Assembly (NCBI GenBank): GCA_046727955.1
Contig: JBKPDO010000218.1
Span: 1-22,247, forward strand
Source: DASVXQ01 sp046727955
GTDB taxonomy: Bacteria; Actinomycetota; CALGFH01
DNA length: 22,247 bases
Direction of reading: 5' to 3'
Notes under the pieces: model-generated
The model's database searches: none
What the model was told of the DNA's origin: nothing
What the model saw: the letters and a program-made list of their open reading frames with translations, nothing else
Part shown: positions 1 through 7,706 of the stretch, piece by piece
Numbering within the stretch: the first letter of the stretch is position 1
How the letters are laid out: each line of letters begins with the position of its first letter
Position numbers and translations under genes: made by a program

Positions 1-16
1 ACAGTCCTTGAACCTT

Positions 17-63
17 GGGGGGGGGAGCTCGCCCCCCCCACGCCCCCCAAGAGCGCCTGTGCC
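17..63 (-). repeat. GC-rich palindromic repeat (copy 1), possible terminator of glnA2
   Basis: This is a run of G, then AGCTCG, then a run of C, followed by the unit CCCCCCAAGAGCGCCTGTGCC. On the minus strand it lies just after the glnA2 stop codon and can fold into a stem of about eight G-C pairs with a short loop, so it may act as a terminator without a strong U tract. A nearly identical copy in opposite orientation lies at 1557-1603, upstream of the same gene. Repeat identity is seen directly; the terminator role is inferred. Confidence 0.6.
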
Positions 64-84
64 CCGCCTCCGCTGATCCCGCAA

Positions 85-1401
85 TTACAGCAGGGGAAGG
101 TAGCGCTTGCGCTCGAAGGGCGAGACGTAGCGCTGGTACGCCTCCCAGTCTCGGCGCTTGTTGCGCAGGAAGTACTCGAACACGTGCTCGCCAAGGGCCT
201 CGGCGACCAGCTCGGAGGACTCCATGGCGGCCAGGGCCTCGTGCAGGTCCACCGGGAGCGGCTGGATGCCGGCGGCGCGCCGCTCCGCCTCGGTCATCTC
301 GTCGATGTTGTCGCCCGCCTCGGGCGGCAGCGGGTACTCCGCCTCGACGCCCTTCATGCCGGCGGCCAGCAACACGGCGAACGCCAGGTAGGGGTTGGCC
401 GCCGGGTCTGGCAGGCGCACCTCGACGTCCACCCGGTCGGAGCGGTAGCCGCCGACTCGCACCATCGCCGAGCGGTTGCGCTGCGCCCAGCACATGCGGG
501 TGGGCGCGTCGAAGCCGGGAACGAGGCGTTTGTACGAGTTGATCCACTGGTTGGTCACGGCGGTGTACTCGCGCGCGTGCACCAGCAGGCCCGAGATGAA
601 GCAGCGCGCGGTCTTGGAGAGGTCGGCCTCCTGCCCCGGGTCGTGGAAGGCGTTGCGGTCGCCCTCGTACAACGCGATGTGGGTGTCCATGCCGGAGCCC
701 TCGACCGTCTGCGACGGCTTGGGCATGAAGGTGGCGTGCAGCCCGCGCTCGAGCGCGGCCTCTTTGACCACCAGCCGGCAGGTCATGACGTTGTCGGCCA
801 TGGCTAGCGCGTCCGCCTCGCGCAGGTCGATCTCGTGCTGGCTCGGGGCGATCTCGTGGTGGGACTGCATCACCGAGATGCCCATGCGCTCCAGCATGGC
901 GATGGCGACCTGCCGGAAGTCCTGCGACAGGTCGAGCGCGGTCTGGTCGAAGAACGAGCCGGAGTCCAGCGGGCGCACGCTGTCGGCGCTGGGGAACAGG
1001 AAGAACTCCATCTCGGGCTGGACGTACACGGTGAAGCCGCCGTTGGCCGCCCGCTCGAGGTTGCGGCGCAGCACCCAGCGGGGGTCGCCGTCGAACGGCT
1101 CGCCCTCGGTGGTCAGCACGTCGCAGAACATCCTGGCCACGCCGCCGGCGTCGGCCCGCCCCGGCAGGACCTGGAAGGTGCTCGGGTCCGGCCGGGCGAC
1201 CATGTCGGCCTCCTGGACCCGGGCGTAGCCCTCGATGGCGGAGCCGTCGAAGGTCATGCCCTGCTCGAAGGCGTCCTCGAGCTCGGCCGGGGTGATCGCG
1301 AACGACTTGAGGAACCCGAGCACATCCGTGAACCACAGCCGGATGAAGCGGATGTCGCGCTCCTCGACCATCCGCAGGACGTACTCGCGCTGCTTGTCCA
1401 T
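85..1401 (-). CDS. glnA2: Type I glutamine synthetase, GlnA2-like, with altered metal-site residue
   Basis: The 438-residue product resembles actinobacterial GlnA2, a GSI-alpha type glutamine synthetase (ATP + glutamate + ammonia to glutamine) or a related gamma-glutamyl ligase. Visible elements are the N-terminal beta-grasp segment FTDVLGFLKSFAI, FDGSAIEGYARV, metal-binding Glu in PEMEFF (E130, E132), HHEIAPSQHEID (E183, E190), NRSA (R310) and EVRLPDP (E327, R329). The family motif GSGMHTH reads GSGMDTH here, so the usual metal-ligand His is Asp239. There is no NLYDLPPEE adenylylation segment, which fits the alpha class. I chose ATG 1401 because the known GlnA2 proteins start MDRQ and this reads MDKQ; ATG 1425 adds eight residues but has no ribosome binding site. 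The gene is monocistronic and divergent from nadE. Family certain; activity uncertain because of the substitution. Confidence 0.93.
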   Translation of the reverse strand: MDKQREYVLRMVEERDIRFIRLWFTDVLGFLKSFAITPAELEDAFEQGMTFDGSAIEGYARVQEADMVARPDPSTFQVLPGRADAGGVARMFCDVLTTEGEPFDGDPRWVLRRNLERAANGGFTVYVQPEMEFFLFPSADSVRPLDSGSFFDQTALDLSQDFRQVAIAMLERMGISVMQSHHEIAPSQHEIDLREADALAMADNVMTCRLVVKEAALERGLHATFMPKPSQTVEGSGMDTHIALYEGDRNAFHDPGQEADLSKTARCFISGLLVHAREYTAVTNQWINSYKRLVPGFDAPTRMCWAQRNRSAMVRVGGYRSDRVDVEVRLPDPAANPYLAFAVLLAAGMKGVEAEYPLPPEAGDNIDEMTEAERRAAGIQPLPVDLHEALAAMESSELVAEALGEHVFEYFLRNKRRDWEAYQRYVSPFERKRYLPLL

Positions 1402-1521
1402 TTCCTCGGAACTCCAGGTCGGCATCGGGGGGCCATGCTACTTGCGCGGATGGGCGATCAGAAAGCTCATCGGCACTTGGGCGCGGTTGCTATCGTGGTT
1501 CTCGGCGGCCTCCCCAGTGAG

Positions 1522-1603
1522 CATGGCACAGGCGCTCTTGCTGCGCGGGCGACCATGGCACAGGCGCTCTTGGGGGGCCGTGGGGGGAGCGAGCTCCCCC
1601 CAC
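1522..1603 (+). repeat. 19-bp direct repeat pair plus inverted copy of the palindromic repeat
   Basis: The sequence CATGGCACAGGCGCTCTTG occurs twice, perfectly, at 1522-1540 and 1554-1572. The second copy runs on into a palindrome GGGGGGAGCGAGCTCCCCCC at about 1582-1601. The stretch 1557-1603 is the reverse complement of 17-63 apart from small indels, so the element brackets glnA2 in inverted orientation. It sits in the divergent glnA2/nadE intergenic region, upstream of the nadE ribosome binding site. It could be a REP-like extragenic repeat or a regulatory hairpin; neither is proven. Confidence 0.75.
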
Positions 1604-1650
1604 AATGGATCAAGGGCTGCGGTAGGGAGCACCGGCGGGACGTAGCCCGA

Positions 1651-1656
1651 AGGGGG
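1651..1656 (+). promoter_or_regulatory. Ribosome binding site deciding the nadE GTG start
   Basis: AGGGGG lies 9 nt upstream of GTG 1666. The reading frame is open far upstream (from 835), so this site and the family alignment decide the start. Confidence 0.6.
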
Positions 1657-1665
1657 TGGTGCCGC

Positions 1666-3408
1666 GTGGAGCGGTTGCGGCTGGCCGCGGTGCAGATCAA
1701 CCCGGTCGTCGGGGACGTCGACGGCAACGTCGAGCGCATCCTCGGCGCCTACCGCGAGGCGTCGGAGCGGGGCGCTCACCTGGTGGTCTTCACCGAGCTG
1801 GCGGTCACCGGCTACCCACCGGAGGACCTCGTCTTCAAGCCCAGCTTCCTGACCGCCAGCCGCGACGGGGTCGAGCGGGTCGCCGCCGGCGTCGGCGAAG
1901 CCGCGGCGGTGGTCGGCTTCGTCGACCGTACCCACGCCGGACCGGCCAACGCGGCCGCGCTCTGCCACCGGGGCCGGGTGCTGGCCGTCTACCACAAGGT
2001 GCTGCTCCCCAACTACGGCGTCTTCGACGAGGAGCGCTACTTCGTCCCCGGCAACCAGGTGCTGCTGGCCTCCTTCGGCGCCGTCCAGGTCGCGGTTACC
2101 ATCTGCGAGGACCTGTGGTTCCCGTGGGGGCCCATGGCGACGGCCACCGCCGCCGGCGCCGAGGTGGTGGTGTGCCTGAACGGCTCGCCCTACCGGTACC
2201 CCAAGCGCGACCAGCTCGGGCCGATGCTCGCCACCCGCGCCGCCGATTACGGTGCCCACCTGCTCTGGGTCAACCAGGTCGGCGGGCAGGACGAGCTGGT
2301 GTTCGAGGGCCAGAGCGTCTACTTCGACCCGCAGGGCCACATCCGGGCGCGGGCGGCGGCGTTCGAGGAGGACCTGCTGCTGGTCGACCTGATCCTGGAG
2401 GAGGGCGCCACCGCCCGCCTGGCCGACCGGCCCCGCCGTACCCCCGCCGCCAGCCCACATCCCGACCTGGAGGTGCGCCGGGTCCACGTGACCGACGAGC
2501 TGCCCGACCCCGGCCCGCCGGTGGAGCCGCGGCTCGGCCCGGTCCTGCCGGTCGAGGAGGAGGTCTACCGGGCGTTGGTGTTGGCGACCCGCGACTACGT
2601 GACCAAGAACGGCTTCCAGCGCGTGCTGGTGGGGCTCTCGGGCGGGATCGACTCGAGCCTGGTCGCCACCATCGCCGCCGATGCGCTCGGCCGCCAGCGC
2701 GTCACCGCCGTGGCCATGCCGTCGGACTATTCCACCGAGGGGAGCCTGCGCGACGCCCGCGCGCTCGCTCGCAACCTCGGCATCGAGCTGCTCACGCTGC
2801 CGATCCACGAGCCGGTCGAAGGGTTCCTGGCGGCGCTGAAGGAGCCCTTTGCGGGCACCGAACCGGGGATCGCGGAGGAGAACGTCCAGGCCCGCGCGCG
2901 CGGCACGCTGCTGATGAGCCTGTCGAACAAGTTCGGCCATCTGGTGCTCGCGACCGGCAACAAGTCGGAGCTGGCGGTGGGCTACAGCACTCTCTACGGG
3001 GACATGGCCGGCGGCTTCTCGGTCATCCGCGACGTGCCGAAGACGCTGGTGTACGCGCTGGCGCGCTGGCGCAACGAGCTGGGGGTAGTGATCCCACAGG
3101 CGGTGCTGGACAAGCCGCCGTCGGCCGAGCTGCGGCCGGGCCAGCTCGACACCGACTCGCTGCCGCCCTACGAGGTGCTCGACCCCATCCTCCAGCGCTA
3201 TATCGAGGACGACGCCAGCGTGGAGGAGATCATCGCCCTGGGCTTCGACCGCGGCACGGTAGAGCGCGTGGTCCGCCTGGTCGACGGGGCCGAGTACAAG
3301 CGCCGCCAGGCCGCTCCCGGCCCGAAGGTCACCGGCCGCTCCTTTGGCAAGGATCGCCGCCTGCCCATCACCAACCGCTTCCACGGCGTCGTGGCCCCGG
3401 CGAGGTAA
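1666..3408 (+). CDS. nadE: Glutamine-dependent NAD+ synthetase
   Basis: The 580-residue cytoplasmic enzyme makes NAD+ from nicotinic acid adenine dinucleotide, ATP and glutamine. Residues 1-250 form a nitrilase-type glutaminase domain with the Glu-Lys-Cys triad E44 (FTELAVTGYPPEDL), K111 (YHKVLLPNYGVFDE) and C147 (TICEDLW). Residues 295-580 are the NAD synthetase domain, with the PP-loop SGGIDSS at 325-331, TGNKSELAVGYSTLYGDMAGG and the C-terminal KRRQAAPGPKVT segment. Length matches the bacterial two-domain form (roughly 540-580). The GTG start is supported by AGGGGG at 1651 and by the typical beginning LRLAAVQINPVVGD. The upstream palindromic repeat is the only visible possible regulatory feature. 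Confident assignment. Confidence 0.97.
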   Translation: MERLRLAAVQINPVVGDVDGNVERILGAYREASERGAHLVVFTELAVTGYPPEDLVFKPSFLTASRDGVERVAAGVGEAAAVVGFVDRTHAGPANAAALCHRGRVLAVYHKVLLPNYGVFDEERYFVPGNQVLLASFGAVQVAVTICEDLWFPWGPMATATAAGAEVVVCLNGSPYRYPKRDQLGPMLATRAADYGAHLLWVNQVGGQDELVFEGQSVYFDPQGHIRARAAAFEEDLLLVDLILEEGATARLADRPRRTPAASPHPDLEVRRVHVTDELPDPGPPVEPRLGPVLPVEEEVYRALVLATRDYVTKNGFQRVLVGLSGGIDSSLVATIAADALGRQRVTAVAMPSDYSTEGSLRDARALARNLGIELLTLPIHEPVEGFLAALKEPFAGTEPGIAEENVQARARGTLLMSLSNKFGHLVLATGNKSELAVGYSTLYGDMAGGFSVIRDVPKTLVYALARWRNELGVVIPQAVLDKPPSAELRPGQLDTDSLPPYEVLDPILQRYIEDDASVEEIIALGFDRGTVERVVRLVDGAEYKRRQAAPGPKVTGRSFGKDRRLPITNRFHGVVAPAR

Positions 3409-3595
3409 CCACTCGGGCGGGGCCGGCCGGGTTGCCGCAGGGCACGGCCTCGTCGTCGCGGTCGCCGCCGTCACCCTGGCCCTGCCCGCGTTCCGCGCCT
3501 ACGACGCCCGCCGCCGGCCATCGCCCGTGGCACACTAAGGACGACCAGAAGACCCGTTTCCGCGGGCTTCAAGGCGAATTGCACAGGAGGCCGCC

Positions 3596-4387
3596 ATGCC
3601 GGTCACGATCCACGACCTCGCAGCGTGGAAGGCGCGCGGAGAGCGGTTCATCATGCTTACCGCCTACGACGCGCTGACCGCCCGGGTGCTCGACGAGGCA
3701 GGGGTGCCGCTGCTGCTCGTCGGCGACTCGCTCGGCAACAACGTCCTCGGCTACGACTCCACCATCCCCGTCACCATGGAGGAATCCCTGGTGTTCACGG
3801 CGGCGGTGGCCAGGGGCGCCAGGAACCCCATGATCGTCGGGGACCTGCCGTTCGGCTCCTACCAGGCATCGGCCGAGGACGCCGTGCGCAACGCTGCCCG
3901 GCTCGTCAAGGTCGGGGCGAACGCCGTCAAGCTCGAGGGCGGCAGGCGCTCGGTCGAGGCGGTGCGCAAGATCAGCGCCGCGGGGGTGCCGGTGATGGGG
4001 CACCTCGGGCTCACTCCGCAGTCGGTCAACGCCTTCGGCGGCTTCCGCGTGCAGGGCCGTGGCGAGCAGGGAGACGCGCTGCTCGCGGACGCGCTCGCCC
4101 TGCAGGACGCGGGCTGCTTCTCGGTCGTGCTCGAGGCCATCCCGGCGGAGCTGGCCGAGCGGGTCACCAAGGCGCTCGAGATCGCCACCATCGGCATCGG
4201 CGCCGGACCGCACTGCGACGGCCAGGTGCTGGTCATCACCGACCTGCTCGGGCTCACCCCCGACCCCACGCCACGCTTCGTAAAGCGCTATGCCGACCTG
4301 CGGGGGACCATCGCCGAGGCGGCCCAGCGCTTCGCCAAGGACGTGGCCGAGGGCCACTACCCCGCCCCAGAGCACCAATACCACTAA
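3596..4387 (+). CDS. panB: 3-methyl-2-oxobutanoate hydroxymethyltransferase
   Basis: The 263-residue enzyme transfers a hydroxymethyl group from 5,10-methylene-THF to alpha-ketoisovalerate, giving ketopantoate, the first step of pantothenate and CoA synthesis. Family motifs are present in order: LTAYDALTARVLDEAG, VGDSLGNNVLGY (metal ligand D44), GDLPFGSYQ (D83), VKLEGG (K112, E114), MGHLGLTPQSVNAFGG, VVLEAIP (catalytic E180) and IGIGAGPHCDGQVLV. Length is normal. The start has a strong AGGAGG at 3585-3590, 5 nt before ATG. The 187-nt gap after nadE holds no supported gene, so panB may have its own promoter. It converges with the minus-strand operon ending at 4438. Confidence 0.98.
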   Translation: MPVTIHDLAAWKARGERFIMLTAYDALTARVLDEAGVPLLLVGDSLGNNVLGYDSTIPVTMEESLVFTAAVARGARNPMIVGDLPFGSYQASAEDAVRNAARLVKVGANAVKLEGGRRSVEAVRKISAAGVPVMGHLGLTPQSVNAFGGFRVQGRGEQGDALLADALALQDAGCFSVVLEAIPAELAERVTKALEIATIGIGAGPHCDGQVLVITDLLGLTPDPTPRFVKRYADLRGTIAEAAQRFAKDVAEGHYPAPEHQYH

Positions 4388-4437
4388 GGTGACGCGCGAC
4401 GACGGGGCCTCTCCTGGAACGCCGCGCAAGACCGGAC

Positions 4438-5247
4438 CTACGTTGCGGCCGCGCCGAGAAGCCTCTGAAAGGCGTCGAGCGCAGCGGGGATGCGCGGTCC
4501 ATACCAGGTGAGGGCGCGCCCGTCCACCAAGTGGACGCGCGCGCCGGACCAGCCCGCGACCTCCTCGGCGTCAGCGGACCCGAACGGGTAGGGCTCCGAG
4601 GGCAGCAGCACCGCGTCGGGGGCGAGTGCCGCCACGGCGGCGGGCTCGAGCCGGGGGTAGCGGCCGGCGGGGTCGTCGAGGACAGGCTCGCCGCCGGCGA
4701 GTGCCAGCAGGTCGGCCGCGTAGGTCGACCGCCCCACCCACATCCAGGGATCACGCCACACCGCGCAGGCGTAGCGGGTCGGCGCTCGACGCCCGTCGCG
4801 GCGCCGCTCCGCTCCGGCCAGCGCGGCCCGCAGGCGGGCGTCGAGCCCGTCCGCGTGAGGCAGGTCGCCGACCGCCGCCGCCAGGGCGCGCAGCTCGTCG
4901 ACCGCGCCGGCCACGGTCAGCGGCGCGGTCACGTACACCGAGACCCCCGCCGCCTGCAGCCGTTCCACGTCGATCCTGCGGTTCTCTTCGGCGTTGGCCA
5001 CCACCAGGTCGGGCTCCAGCGCGCGGACGGCCGCCAGGTCCGGGTTCTTGGTACCGCGGACCTTGGGCAGCCCGGCGACCACCTCGGCCGGCTCGGCGCA
5101 CCAGTCGGTCACGCCCACCAGCCGCTCCTGCACCCCTGCGGCGACCAGCCACTCGGTGAGCGAGGGCACCAGGCTGACCACGCGCTCCACCCGCTCGGGC
5201 AGGCCGACCATCCGCCCGAGCGCGTCGTCCACGTGGCGCATCAGCAT
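4438..5247 (-). CDS. BtuF-like helical-backbone metal receptor, no signal peptide
   Basis: The 269-residue protein belongs to the periplasmic-binding-protein-like family that binds cobalamin or iron-siderophores (PF01497 type). Visible are VVSLVPSLTEWLVAAGVQERLVG, TDWCAEP, LPKVRGTKNPDLAAVRALEPDLVV and the C-terminal lobe beginning VWRDPWMWVGRSTYAADLL. There is no hydrophobic signal peptide or lipobox, so it appears to stay in the cytoplasm, unlike a standard ABC-transporter receptor, and no permease or ATPase gene adjoins it. Its ATG overlaps the stop of the adenosyltransferase gene by one base (TGATG), implying translational coupling. I infer a cobalamin-binding or delivery role from this pairing; ligand specificity cannot be read from the sequence. 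Confidence 0.85.
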   Translation of the reverse strand: MLMRHVDDALGRMVGLPERVERVVSLVPSLTEWLVAAGVQERLVGVTDWCAEPAEVVAGLPKVRGTKNPDLAAVRALEPDLVVANAEENRRIDVERLQAAGVSVYVTAPLTVAGAVDELRALAAAVGDLPHADGLDARLRAALAGAERRRDGRRAPTRYACAVWRDPWMWVGRSTYAADLLALAGGEPVLDDPAGRYPRLEPAAVAALAPDAVLLPSEPYPFGSADAEEVAGWSGARVHLVDGRALTWYGPRIPAALDAFQRLLGAAAT

Positions 5248-5798
5248 CAGCGGTCGGACCGTAACGTGCGAAAATCGCCCTCTTCGTAGCGGGCGAGCAC
5301 GAACACCAGGTCGGCGAGGCGGTTCAGGTAGCGGACCGACTCGCGGTCGGCCAGCCCGCCGTTGCGCTCGAGCGCGACCGTGCGGCGTTCCGCCCGCCGC
5401 ACCACCGCGCGCGCGAAGTCCAGGAACGCCGAGCCCTGGTCCTCACCGGGCACGATGAACTCCTCGGGCATACGGATCCTGGCGGTGTACTCGTCGATCA
5501 GCGTCTCGAGACCGTCGACCATCTCGGCCGTCACCTTGGTCAGCCCTGGCTGGAGCTTGTGCACGTTGCGCGGCGCCGTGGCGAGCTCGGAGCCGACCAC
5601 GAACAGCTCGCGCTGCAGGCGCAGCACCAAGTCGGCGAGGACGCGGTCGGCGATCACCGCCCGTGCCATGCCAAGCGCGGCCACGGCCTCGTCCACCGCA
5701 CCATAGGACTCGGTACGCAGGTCGGACTTGTCGACCCGCCCGCCGTACAGCAGGCCCGTGGTGCCGTCGTCGCCGCCGCGGGTATAGATCCTGGTCAC
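5247..5798 (-). CDS. pduO: PduO-type cob(I)alamin adenosyltransferase
   Basis: The 183-residue enzyme transfers adenosyl from ATP to cob(I)alamin, making coenzyme B12. The N-terminal ATP-binding motif TRGGDDGTTGLLYGGRV, the segment ESYGAVDEAVAALGMA, and the C-terminal RYLNRLADLVFVLAR are typical of the PduO/MMAB family, and length is normal. The start is GTG 5798, which overlaps the upstream gene's TGA by four bases (GTGA); an alternative frame extension upstream lies inside the oxidoreductase gene and is rejected. It is the middle gene of a three-gene operon with the F420/NADP oxidoreductase-like protein before it and the BtuF-like protein after it. The reductase partner that makes cob(I)alamin is not obvious here, unless the upstream gene contributes. 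Confidence 0.95.
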   Translation of the reverse strand: MTRIYTRGGDDGTTGLLYGGRVDKSDLRTESYGAVDEAVAALGMARAVIADRVLADLVLRLQRELFVVGSELATAPRNVHKLQPGLTKVTAEMVDGLETLIDEYTARIRMPEEFIVPGEDQGSAFLDFARAVVRRAERRTVALERNGGLADRESVRYLNRLADLVFVLARYEEGDFRTLRSDR

Positions 5799-6520
5799 GA
5801 TGGCGCCCCGAACCCCGTGCCCGCGGCGCTGGGGGTCACACGCTGGCGCCGCTCCTGGCTCAGCCGGGTGAGCCGCACGCCGGCGTTGATCCGGTAGCGC
5901 CGGTTGACGCCCAAGACCACAGCGGTGAAGCCCTCGAGCTGGCGTGCCAGGCGCAGCGGCCCGGCGTCGATCCCGCGGCACCCGGGGATCTGATCGGCGA
6001 GCTGGACCACCAGCTCCCTGGCGTCGGGGTCGTCGCCAGCCACCGGCACGTCGGTGTCCACCTCGCGGTCGAGGTCGGCGAGCAGCCGCGGCGGGGCGTA
6101 GTGAAAGCCGGCGGTGACCCGCGCGCGAGGCAGCAGGGCCTGCGCCTGCTCGGCCGCGCTCCCCTCCGGGACGTCGAGCATGTAGGCGCCGCGCTCGTCC
6201 CAGCCGAGCGGGTTGATCACGCTGACCACGATCTTGTCGCCGGTGGCCTCGGCCAGGCTGGGCAGCATCGCCGCCTGGCCCCCGAAGGGGCAGACCAGGA
6301 AGACCACCTCGGCGTCGGCGGCCGCGTCGGCGTTGACGACTCCGGTGACCGGCAGGTCGCGTCCGGCGAGCAGCTTGGTGACGACCGATTGGGCGCGGTC
6401 GGCGTTGCGCGACCCGAGCAGGACCCGGTGCCCCGCGACGGCGAAACGCAGGGCGAGCCCGCGGCCCTGCGGGCCGGTGCCCGCGAGCACTCCGACAGTT
6501 TGGGTGAGCCGCTCCGCCAA
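5795..6520 (-). CDS. npdG: NADPH-dependent F420 reductase-like protein
   Basis: The 241-residue protein has an N-terminal Rossmann motif GTGPQGRGLALRFAVAGHRV followed by GSRNADRAQ, as in F420H2:NADP oxidoreductases (TIGR01915-like), which exchange hydride between NADPH and coenzyme F420. Other family segments are VFLVCPFGGQAAML, KIVVSVINPLGWDERGAYML and the C-terminal CRGIDAGPLRLARQLEGFTAVVLGVNRRYR. The start is TTG 6520, chosen because a perfect AAGGAGG lies 6 nt upstream and the Rossmann strand follows immediately; the open frame further upstream has no such support. The gene leads the operon with pduO and the BtuF-like gene. Actual F420 use is a family inference; a related ferric reductase-like NADP oxidoreductase is the alternative. 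Confidence 0.87.
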   Translation of the reverse strand: MAERLTQTVGVLAGTGPQGRGLALRFAVAGHRVLLGSRNADRAQSVVTKLLAGRDLPVTGVVNADAAADAEVVFLVCPFGGQAAMLPSLAEATGDKIVVSVINPLGWDERGAYMLDVPEGSAAEQAQALLPRARVTAGFHYAPPRLLADLDREVDTDVPVAGDDPDARELVVQLADQIPGCRGIDAGPLRLARQLEGFTAVVLGVNRRYRINAGVRLTRLSQERRQRVTPSAAGTGFGAPS

Positions 6521-6526
6521 CAGATG

Positions 6527-6533
6527 CCTCCTT
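6527..6533 (-). promoter_or_regulatory. Strong ribosome binding site deciding the npdG TTG start
   Basis: On the minus strand AAGGAGG lies 6 nt before TTG 6520. This is the strongest Shine-Dalgarno in the operon and fixes the unusual TTG start. Confidence 0.75.
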
Positions 6534-6651
6534 CGCGCCACGTCCCGTCCCCGCGAGGCTACCCGAATCCAAGCTGGGAAAAGATATCCACTCGTCGGTG
6601 AGCGGGCGGACCAGCAGCTCGACGCGGACGAGGGCAGTGGCGCGGGGGCCG

Positions 6652-7680
6652 TCAGCTGGGCGGGACCAGCGCGGCGGTCGTGAGTGTGCCTGGGGGCAGG
6701 CGGGCGGCGGGACCGAGGACGCTGCCGGTGACCGTAGCCCGCTTGCCCACGATGGCACCAGGGCCGACGACGGTGCGGGTCACGGTCGCGCCGGCCTCGA
6801 CCCTGCTGCCGGCGTCGAGCACTACCGGCCCGGCCAGCAGCGCGCCCGGCTCCAGCACCGCTCCCGCCGCCAGGAACACCGGCCCAGACCCGATGGCCAG
6901 CGCACTCGGCCGCTCTCCTGCCGGACCCTCCGCGATGGCGCCCTCCGCTGCGAGGCCCTCCACCTGGTCCCCGCGCAGCAGGCGGCCAGGTGGGAGCGGG
7001 TAGGGCCAGCGGCCACGCAGCAGGCCGGCGGAGACCGCCAGGAAGCGGCCGAGCGTCCCGGCGTCGGCCCAGGGGCCGTGCATCGGCGCGCCGAGCAGCG
7101 CGCCCCGGCGCCAGCACGGCTCAAGCACCGCGTGCAGCAGCTCCGAATAGCCCGGGTCCACCCCGTCCAGGACCGAGGCGCGCAGCGCATAGACCCCCGC
7201 AGCCGTCCAGGCGCCGTCCGGGTCTGGCAGCGTCCGGTCGCCTTCCAGACGGAACAGGGGTGGCATACGGCCGGCGCCCAGGCCCATCACCACCACTGGC
7301 GCTTCGGTGTGCGCGACCGCCGCGGCCAGCATCGCCAGGTCCGCCGGGTCGACGACGTGATCCGCGCAGGTCACCAGCACCGTCTCGTCGCGGTCGCCGA
7401 GCAGCCTGGCGCGGCGCGCGGCGACCAGCCCGCCACCCGTGCCGAGCAGCACTGGCTCGCGCGCCACCTCGATGCCCGGCCGCCCGGCCAGGTACGTCTC
7501 GATCGCGCTGGCGCCGTGGTGAACGTTGACCACCACCCGCTCGGCTCCCGCCTTCTCCAGCGCCGCGCAGGCCAGCTCCAGCAGCGGCCGGCCCGCCGGC
7601 GACAGCAGCGGCTTCGGGACCGCCCGGGTGAGCGGCGCCAGGCGGCTGCCCGGCCCGGCGGCCAGGCAGAACCCGATCAC
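6652..7680 (-). CDS. Sugar-phosphate nucleotidyltransferase with left-handed beta-helix tail
   Basis: The 342-residue protein is of the family that joins a sugar 1-phosphate to an NTP. Residues 6-25 carry the signature LAAGPGSRLAPLTRAVPKPL with Lys23. VVVNVHH, GTGGGL, VTCADHVVD (metal Asp) and GPWADAGTLGRF follow as expected. From about residue 240 the chain becomes hexapeptide-like (LEPGALLAGPVVLDAGSRVE, GPGAIVGKRATVTGSV), which predicts a left-handed beta-helix as in GDP-mannose pyrophosphorylase-like proteins. Substrate (mannose-, glucose- or MurNAc-1-phosphate) cannot be decided. GTG 7680 is chosen from GAGGG about 10 nt upstream and because the signature begins at once. It lies 26 nt behind the unknown gene at 7707-8099, apparently in one operon. 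Confidence 0.88.
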   Translation of the reverse strand: MIGFCLAAGPGSRLAPLTRAVPKPLLSPAGRPLLELACAALEKAGAERVVVNVHHGASAIETYLAGRPGIEVAREPVLLGTGGGLVAARRARLLGDRDETVLVTCADHVVDPADLAMLAAAVAHTEAPVVVMGLGAGRMPPLFRLEGDRTLPDPDGAWTAAGVYALRASVLDGVDPGYSELLHAVLEPCWRRGALLGAPMHGPWADAGTLGRFLAVSAGLLRGRWPYPLPPGRLLRGDQVEGLAAEGAIAEGPAGERPSALAIGSGPVFLAAGAVLEPGALLAGPVVLDAGSRVEAGATVTRTVVGPGAIVGKRATVTGSVLGPAARLPPGTLTTAALVPPS

Positions 7681-7686
7681 CGTGCG

Positions 7687-7706
7687 GGGGCCCTCAAAGG
7701 GGCCCC
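7687..7706 (-). promoter_or_regulatory. Intercistronic hairpin overlapping a ribosome binding site
   Basis: The arms GGGGCCC (7687-7693) and GGGCCCC (7700-7706) are perfectly complementary around a 6-nt loop. The hairpin fills almost the whole space between the stop of the unknown gene and the nucleotidyltransferase start, and one arm includes part of the GAGGG ribosome binding site. It could terminate, attenuate or limit translation of the second gene. The structure is seen; the role is inferred. Confidence 0.55.

Noticed and set aside
835..1665. Open frame extending nadE upstream by 277 codons across glnA2
   Set aside because: It is antisense to glnA2, has no domain, and the nadE family begins at GTG 1666 behind an AGGGGG site.
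1438..3474. 678-codon frame antisense to nadE, and similar long antisense frames (for example 17660-19267 and 13253-14764)
   Set aside because: High-GC coding DNA commonly leaves the opposite strand open; their translations are low-complexity Arg/Gly/Pro/His-rich with no motifs or ribosome binding sites.
3344..3538. 64-codon plus-strand frame between nadE and panB
   Set aside because: It begins inside nadE, has no ribosome binding site and no recognisable content apart from a short hydrophobic patch.
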